From Rhipicephalus microplus (taxonomy: Eukaryota > Arthropoda > Arachnida > Ixodida > Ixodidae), in contig NC_134710.1 of the NCBI RefSeq assembly GCF_043290135.1, forward strand, positions 280,311,776 to 280,375,775: DNA of 64,000 nt. The letters run 5' to 3'. The notes under the pieces were generated by a model. It saw only the letters and a program-made list of their open reading frames with translations. It did not search any database and had not been told where the DNA came from. Numbering within the stretch: the stretch's first letter is position 1; every line of letters starts with the position of its first letter. This document shows, piece by piece, positions 58,286 through 64,000 of the stretch. Both the position numbers and the translations under genes were made by a program.

Positions 58286-58789
58286 TCACACACGCGTCAC
58301 ATTCTGGTGGTCGTTTGAACTCACGAGGCTGTGCATGAATGTCTTCGTTATGACGAACAGCACCACGATGATAATAAAAACAATAAAAGCATCGAGAGCG
58401 CACGCCCACCGGGAATCACGCCGCAACTGCTTCCAGTAAAGGGACCATCGCTCGAACCATCCGCCCAAAGCAGGTGAGGATCTGCGCCTTTGCCGTTGGT
58501 TAACGAATCGAAGGCCAGTGTGCCATTCCTGCTGATGGCGAAGGATGTTCTCGATGTAATAGCTCGGACGCGTCGGCTGCTCTTCAGTGCGCAGCATCGG
58601 AGAGGTCTCATCAAGCGACGGTGAGGAGGTGCTCGGCGATACCGCTGCCACGTTGCCGACTGGCTCCGAAGGACTCCTCCTACCAACATATGTGTCTTCG
58701 ACGGCGCTTTCACCATCTCCGCCACTAGACAGTTCAGAAATGTTACTGCTGAATTCTTCCATCGCCATCACATCAGACGGCTCCACCAT
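58286..58789 (-). CDS. Candidate host gene: single-pass membrane protein of 167 residues, unknown family
   Basis: The ATG at 58789 is in good initiation context (accATGG). The frame is open further upstream to 58861, but without another ATG. Residues 1-70 are acidic and Ser/Pro-rich (MVEPSDVMAMEEFSSNISEL). Residues about 80-130 are basic and aromatic (RPSYYIENILRHQQEW, RFVNQRQRRRSS, WFERWSLYWKQLRRDSRW). One hydrophobic segment, ALDAFIVFIIIVVLFVIT, spans about residues 131-148, leaving a 19-residue tail, so it would sit in a membrane with a large N-terminal domain. Upstream 'gtgcagGTGAGG' (58855-58840 region) resembles a splice donor and 'tttgcctgcag' an acceptor, so the gene model could differ. 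No stops, no repeats, and composition unlike the surrounding mobile DNA. The family is not recognised. Confidence 0.5.
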   Translation of the reverse strand: MVEPSDVMAMEEFSSNISELSSGGDGESAVEDTYVGRRSPSEPVGNVAAVSPSTSSPSLDETSPMLRTEEQPTRPSYYIENILRHQQEWHTGLRFVNQRQRRRSSPALGGWFERWSLYWKQLRRDSRWACALDAFIVFIIIVVLFVITKTFMHSLVSSNDHQNVTRV

Positions 58790-59645
58790 GGTTATTACAG
58801 GAACGATGAAAAATGCAGATTTTTGCTTCACGGAAACCACCTCACCTGCACGCCTTCGCAACAGACCACGTAGAATCGATCGCTGCAGGCAAAGCGGGAC
58901 GAGAATCGTTGGAAGTACCTAGTTGCACAGCGCAAAAATGAGTACATAGAACATGTCGCCTGAACGTAAATTATATGCCACTGGCGTGATGCATATCTAG
59001 GCAACGATTGGCTGAGTTTTCGGCATTTATCTAATAGTAGAACTACAGGAGAAATGGCGGAGTGTGTGTTTTAGTGATAGCGTAGTAGATCTTGTTCTGA
59101 GTATGCGCAGTGAATATTTCCATTACGCCCACCACTTCTTTTTTGATCAAAATAACATTCATTCCGAAAGATAGAAGCTTTAGTTAGCAGGAGTGCATTT
59201 CTAACACAATCGTCAATTCATCACATCACTGTTTTATTTCTTGAAGTACGTGTCACTTCAATATTATTATATGAACGTTATTTATTGCAGTATAAATGGC
59301 ATGGTGCCAGTTGTAAGTGTAAGTGTGATAATACAGCCCTTCATCAGCGCTGTGACTACACGGGAAGCGTCTAAAAGCACTCCTCCGGGCGAGGCCAATT
59401 TTTGAGGAAACCAAAAACGCTGCGGGAATTGCGTCAAGTATGCGACCGCAATTGCTTGCACGGGGAAATTTCTAAGGCCTTCTTTTACTGTTGAAGAAGA
59501 GGGCGCCTGCGATGTATGTATATAGTGGAAATTCAGTACTAAATACCTAGCTTTTGAATCCGGCCGCCGCAACCTCATTATTGATCTTTATGTTTAATAC
59601 ATGTGCATGTTTGATGTGCTGATGACCCTTGCGCGTAGATTATAT
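58790..59645. other. Unassigned stretch
   Basis: It may include promoter sequence of the ORF at 58286-58789. The minus frame at 59282-59578 has no recognisable motif. Confidence 0.35.
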
Positions 59646-59660
59646 CAGTCATGTGTTTTT

Positions 59661-59898
59661 CCCGCCGCGGTGGTCTAGTGGCTAAGGTACTCGGCTGCTG
59701 ACCCACAGGTCGTGGGTTGGAATCCCGCCTGCGGCGGCTGCATTTCCGATGTAGGCGGAAATGTTGTAGGCCGGTGTGCTCACATTTGGGTGCACGTTAA
59801 TGAACCCCAGGTGTTCGAAATTTCCGGAGCCCTCCACTACGGCGTCTCTCATAATCATATGGTGGCTTTGGGGCGTTAAACCCCATATGTCAATGAAG
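59661..59898 (+). mobile_element. Ruka-like SINE, full length
   Basis: Plus orientation, from 'cccgccgcggtggtctagtg' to 'ccccatatgtcaatgaag'. The target duplication CAGTCATGTGTTT is at 59646-59658 and 59899-59911. A and B boxes are present. Confidence 0.9.
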
Positions 59899-60343
59899 CA
59901 GTCATGTGTTTCGACCTTGGGGCGTGAAGGGGAAGGAATACGAAGTAACATGCTGTTGAAAGCTTGATCACCTGCTCACCCGGAACCCGTCATGTTAGCG
60001 AAATAAATCCTACATAACAAAACCTTCATTAAGGGCTTATGTTTGGAAAATGGAATTTGTTTGCAGAGCACGCTACAGTGAAAAACGCCGTGCTTATTTA
60101 TAATGGTGGAAAACAGGGCAAGTTGGAATGGTGCCATAGTTAATTTTCTGATCAAGGAGAAAAAAGAGAAACATTGTGTAGAGAACAGGAGGAGCGTGGA
60201 CTGCGAATTGAAACATTTTTTGGGCTGAACCTTATCTTAAATGTCATCCTTTACACACCACGTGTCCAGCAGCGTTTGTTGAAAAAAATTAGAAGAGATG
60301 ACATCTTTACAAACTCATATATATATACATGCATTGCATTGGA

Positions 60344-60578
60344 TTGATATGTGGGGTTTAACGTCCCAAAACCACTATATGATTATGAGAGACGCCGTAG
60401 TGGAGGGCTCCGGAAATTTAGACCACCTGGGGTTCTTTAACGTGCACCCAAATCTGAGCACACGGGCCTACAACATTTCCGCCTCCATCGGAAATGCAGC
60501 CGCCGCAGCCGGGATTTGAACCCGCGCCCTGCGGGTCAGCAGCCGAGTACCTTAGCCACTAGACCACCGCGGCGGGGC
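60344..60578 (-). mobile_element. Ruka-like SINE, full length
   Basis: Minus orientation. The target duplication TGCATTGCATTGGA is at 60330-60343 and 60579-60592. It is nearly consensus and forms an inverted pair with the copy at 59661-59898, 445 bp away. Confidence 0.92.
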
Positions 60579-60705
60579 TGCATTGCATTGGACAGAGTGC
60601 TGATAGAAGCTCCTTTCCTAGTGTCCCGTGGCGTCAACATTTTGAACACTTGACCTTCATTAACACCCTTCTAGCCACAAGTAGAGCAACGATTTCAACA
60701 ACAAT

Positions 60706-60726
60706 AATAGTAGTAGTAGTAGTAAC

Positions 60727-60778
<52 letters not shown>
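60706..60778. repeat. (TAG)n/(TAA)n microsatellite
   Basis: A run of TAG units changes to a long TAA run. The poly-Leu frame on the minus strand is an artefact. Confidence 0.95.
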
Positions 60779-60900
60779 TTGGGGATGTTAGGAGTCTCGA
60801 CACCAGTGTAATTACGAGGTACGTTGCAGTGAGAGCTCCGGAAGTTTTAACCATTCGGTATTATTCAGCGTGCACTGACAACGCATATGCACCGTCCTCT
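60779..60900 (-). mobile_element. Strongly decayed Ruka-like SINE fragment
   Basis: 'gagagctccggaagttttaacca' and 'tattattcagcgtgcac' match the SINE body in minus orientation, next to the microsatellite. Confidence 0.55.
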
Positions 60901-62190
60901 AACATTGCACCATCCTGTAACATAGACACCATCCCCTAGTGGTAGGGGGGGGGGGGAGTGCAAAACGGGGACTTCCCTCCAACCACACCAGCACTTTTGT
61001 CACTCAAGATACACCAGCACATTTTTCCTTCTCCAGTCAAGAAACAACGCGGCTTTCAACTCCCCCGCCCCTCCCTCCTTCAAGATGAAAGCTTGCCGAT
61101 ATCTATGGCTGAGGGTCTAAGCACTCCCACTCCATTGTATGATGGGGACTGGCAACACTGATCTGCCCCACCACTCACTACGTCCGTTTGAGTGAAGGAC
61201 ATTTGGAGGGACTTATCTTCGCCTGTTGACGTCACTAGGCTCCGCCTTTATCTTCGGTGGATTTCTCCCTCGTGTGAATCCCGCTTTACGCTCGTGTTGT
61301 GGGTACTTATGCTTGTGTTTTGTGCAAGTTTCTTTGTGTTCGAGCAGCGCACTTTGAGCTTCTAGTTGTGACAGTTGTTCGCACTCGTGGCATGTGTTTT
61401 TTAAGGGCCCTTAATGCTTGAGCAGCGTGCTGAAAGTTTTGAGCTGCTTGCCATTCTTCAGAAGACATTTCATTAATTTTCTATTGTATTCATTCTTTTG
61501 CCCATGCGGTGAAAGTGTCGCTTCATTACGTCTTTGTTGATGCCATTTTGGCGCGGTGTTCACAACATACTTCATCCAACTACGTGTTAACAGCTTCAGC
61601 TACTACAACGGTTAAACGGCCCCCAAACAGCTTGTCAAAAAAGAAGAACAAGAACGAGCTCATTATTCCCTCTCGGCGTTGGCCATTATTTTAACAAAAT
61701 TGGTTACACCAGCAGTCCGCTCGCATGGTGTCAGAATGAAAGAAGCTGTCAATTGTTCGATTGACAAGAGATATGTCTTGTCAGTTGCCACATGCCCTGA
61801 TTTACTATTCACTCCTATGTCCACTATGAATTCTCTAACTTGTCTGCCACACGCAACAAAATGATTTCTCTTTGTTTTATGCGTTCATGACAGCACAAGC
61901 GGAGATAGCAGCGTGTAGTCGAAAAGTGCGAAATCTTGACTGGCTGAACACTTTGTGCTCAGATTCCACGTGTTTTGTGAAGAAATAGGCAGCGAAGAAG
62001 AAATAGCGCTTGTAAGAAGGGTAGCAAAGGCGAATAAGAAACTACGCTATCGCCTTTAAACACAGTGTGGTTTAGGAGCCCTTCAGATCAAGATCATAGG
62101 CTTTAGATAGCGATGGAGACGTACCAATCGACTTGGGCGCTTTCACGTTAAAGGATGCTTTCTTGGCCAAATATCTATGTAAAAGCCCTC
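60901..62190. other. Unassigned stretch
   Basis: A poly-G run lies near 60946-60957. Short frames occur at 60958-61161 and 61509-61864. No domain is recognised. Confidence 0.4.
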
Positions 62191-62194
62191 AAAA

Positions 62195-62590
62195 ATCAAT
62201 TCACATCATCATCATCATCATCATCCTGACTACGCCTACTACAGGGCAAAAACATCTTCCATGTTCCACAAATTAACCCAGTACTGTGCTTTCTGCTCCC
62301 ACGTTATACCTGTAAACTTCCCAAGCTCATCAGCCTATCTAATTTTCTGTCTCCTCTTGTTCGAATTCAGTCAGTTATATACTCTTAATAACTAGCGGTT
62401 ATTCTGCCTACGCGCTTCGGTCCCATCCGAGGTCTATTTATTCTTGATTTCAACTATAACCCTAACCCCGGTTTGTTCTCTGACCCACTTTGCTCTCTTT
62501 TTGTCTCTAAAGGTTACACCTATCAATTTCTTTTCCATCACTCACTGCGTCGCCCCCAATTTAAAACGAAGCTTCGAAAGCATCCAAGTA
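62195..62590 (-). pseudogene. RTE-type LINE 3' end with ATG/CAT microsatellite
   Basis: The minus strand ends in a (GATGAT)-type microsatellite (62200-62225, 'catcatcat' on plus). Before it lie the 'gtagtaggcgtagtcagg' end block and the C-terminal coding relic: 'agagacaaaaagagagcaaag' corresponds to the RDKKRAEW block at 15330 in the copy at 14340-15560. It is heavily mutated and supplies the 3' end missing there. Confidence 0.75.
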
Positions 62591-62689
62591 TCTGCTACGT
62601 AGGTAAGTACCACTATGAAGCCTTTGTTAAATTTAGTTTTATTTATTTCATTTATTATATCCTCAAAAGTTCCATACGAAACCTCACAT

Positions 62690-62960
62690 GATGGGTCGGC
62701 GGCATAAGAAAGGCGGCATCAAATGTAAATGGTCAAGATGCAGCTTAGTCTGCTTCCTGGATGGCATTCTTAAAGCGCGCAAAATCGCGGGTGACGGCCA
62801 CCTCTTCCAGAAAGCCATTCCAGTCTCGGGTAGTGCGCAAGAAGATTTACAGCTGTAATGATATTCTGTAAGCACGTGGCGGAATCGCAACGTTTGACTA
62901 ACTTGTGCGATGACCTCGATGAACTGGTTGGGTAGGGTGGTTCTCACGTGTGGCTTAATA
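62690..62960 (-). pseudogene. LINE ORF2 C-terminal relic
   Basis: The minus strand, in mixed frames, gives LPNQFIEVIAQVSQ and LRTTRDWNGFLEEVAVTRDF, followed by ARFKNAIQ and a stop. The TRDWN.LPEE pattern near the C-terminus is typical of CR1/L2-group LINE ORF2 proteins. Confidence 0.55.
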
Positions 62961-64000
62961 AAATAAATTTTGGAAAGAAGAGAGACGTGCAGTACGACGA
63001 TGAAGAGCGAGGGTAATGAGCTTTAATTGATTTGTTCAGGCTGGGTATGCTGGAGTAACTGAAATATTATGACACAATAATTATGATTGCTCGGTTCTAG
63101 ACCCATATCTTCCTCTTGAGCTGTAGTCGTAGACTACCTTTCATAATTTGTGAATGCTTGCGGAATGTGCTCCATCCCATCGTTATTCTTCTGTTCACTT
63201 CGCTCTAATGGTTTGGTTACAAGTTTATTACTTTCCCTAACTAGAGGTATCTAATGCACAAAGAAGGATCAACTATCTTTATGAAGACACGTTTCAATTT
63301 CATAGTATACCGATTCCTAAGGTGTAGAAATCAGCCAAGTGCATTTATATTCCTGGCACCATTAAATGAAGTTGAGGTTAACCCAAACAGGGCGGATGAC
63401 TCGGCAATGTTACTGGAGCTGTATAGCCTGATGCAAGATAGAGCAGGATTGTTCTACAAAAACTGGCATGTGCTGTGTTTTCTTGTAGTGAGGTGAGATG
63501 TTGGACGAAAACGGGAGTAGTGTGCCCTACGTGTATGTTCTAGTTGGGAGCTCCTTGTGCGAAAATAATCGTGACTGGGGAAATTATTCGCAATTCCTGT
63601 GATTTCAACTACTCTCAATGAGTAGCTTTAAAATTTAGGGAATGCTCTAAGCACAAGGGCTTCGATAGTTTTTTGTGGAGACATTCATTCTGCAGATGGG
63701 GGTCAGCACTGGCAAGCTGAAGCGCAAACACCCGAAAAAAAAGTACCATATACACCTCTAAAATGTTGTAGCGACTAACTTCACAATTAACCGGAAAAGT
63801 GGCAATTTGCTCCCACAAAATACAAACTTTGGGCAGACGTTTGTACACGGCTAGGTTGAAGGAACACTTTCCTCTCTTGGGGTATGAAAGCGCTATTTTG
63901 CACAGCCACGTGCCGACTTTTGATAGTAAATATTATTACCACGTTGCAAAGAGGAACTGGTAAATACCGAAGTAATTATGGATCAAGATCGAACATTGGG
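62961..64000. other. Unassigned stretch to the window end
   Basis: Short frames (63254-63496 plus, 63615-63848 minus) show no recognised motif. Confidence 0.4.

Overview
The window looks like nuclear DNA from a hard tick (Ixodidae, probably a metastriate genus such as Rhipicephalus, Dermacentor or Hyalomma). The evidence is several copies of a tRNA-headed SINE of the kind described in ticks as Ruka, tick-type Ty3/gypsy and LINE remnants, and no dense gene set. No database search was possible, so family names rest on recognised motifs. There is no clear multi-exon host gene. The one fair candidate for an intact host protein is a 167-codon ORF on the minus strand at 58286-58789.

Layout of 1-38.6 kb. 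An old inverted duplication has one arm at 735-5665 and the other at about 25.5-38.6 kb. Each arm carries 440-bp tandem units, an L1/Tx1-like LINE fragment and the 5' part of an LTR retroelement, here called element A. A further copy of A lies at 18.5-22.35 kb on the plus strand, facing the minus copy at 25.5-29.9 kb. In both long copies the order is gag, integrase, reverse transcriptase, RNase H. This is the unusual integrase-first order of the Gmr1-like branch of Ty3/gypsy, and the gag has a SCAN-like capsid region as expected for that branch. Between the two copies sits an ordinary-order gypsy element (M, 22.35-25.5 kb, minus). A younger gag-protease-only LTR element (B, 30077-35149) has inserted into the minus copy. 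Its 5-bp target duplication and the unoccupied paralogous site in the left arm are both visible. A second young gypsy element (C, 7460-11557) has 171-bp LTRs and a pol deletion. An L1/Tx1-like LINE, an RTE-type LINE and an I-type LINE fill 12.4-18.45 kb.

Layout of 38.6-64 kb. This part is sparser. It holds a processed pseudogene of spastin (39.3-40.75 kb), a pseudogene of a glycine-rich CCHC zinc-knuckle protein resembling the Vasa/GLH N-terminus (50.3-51.5 kb, minus), an I-type LINE 3' part (52.6-53.6 kb), RTE and LINE 3' ends (62.2-63.0 kb), six Ruka-like SINE copies, and a hammerhead-like motif at 45.7 kb.

Three copies (5.75, 41.7 and 54.9 kb) belong to a non-coding element. It has inverted ATGCGAAGCA-type ends, tandem units of about 148 bp and a terminal GATA microsatellite. 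Apart from the candidate at 58.3 kb and one exon-like segment at 43.1 kb, almost everything readable is mobile DNA or retroposed pseudogenes. Nothing shows genes cooperating in a host pathway.
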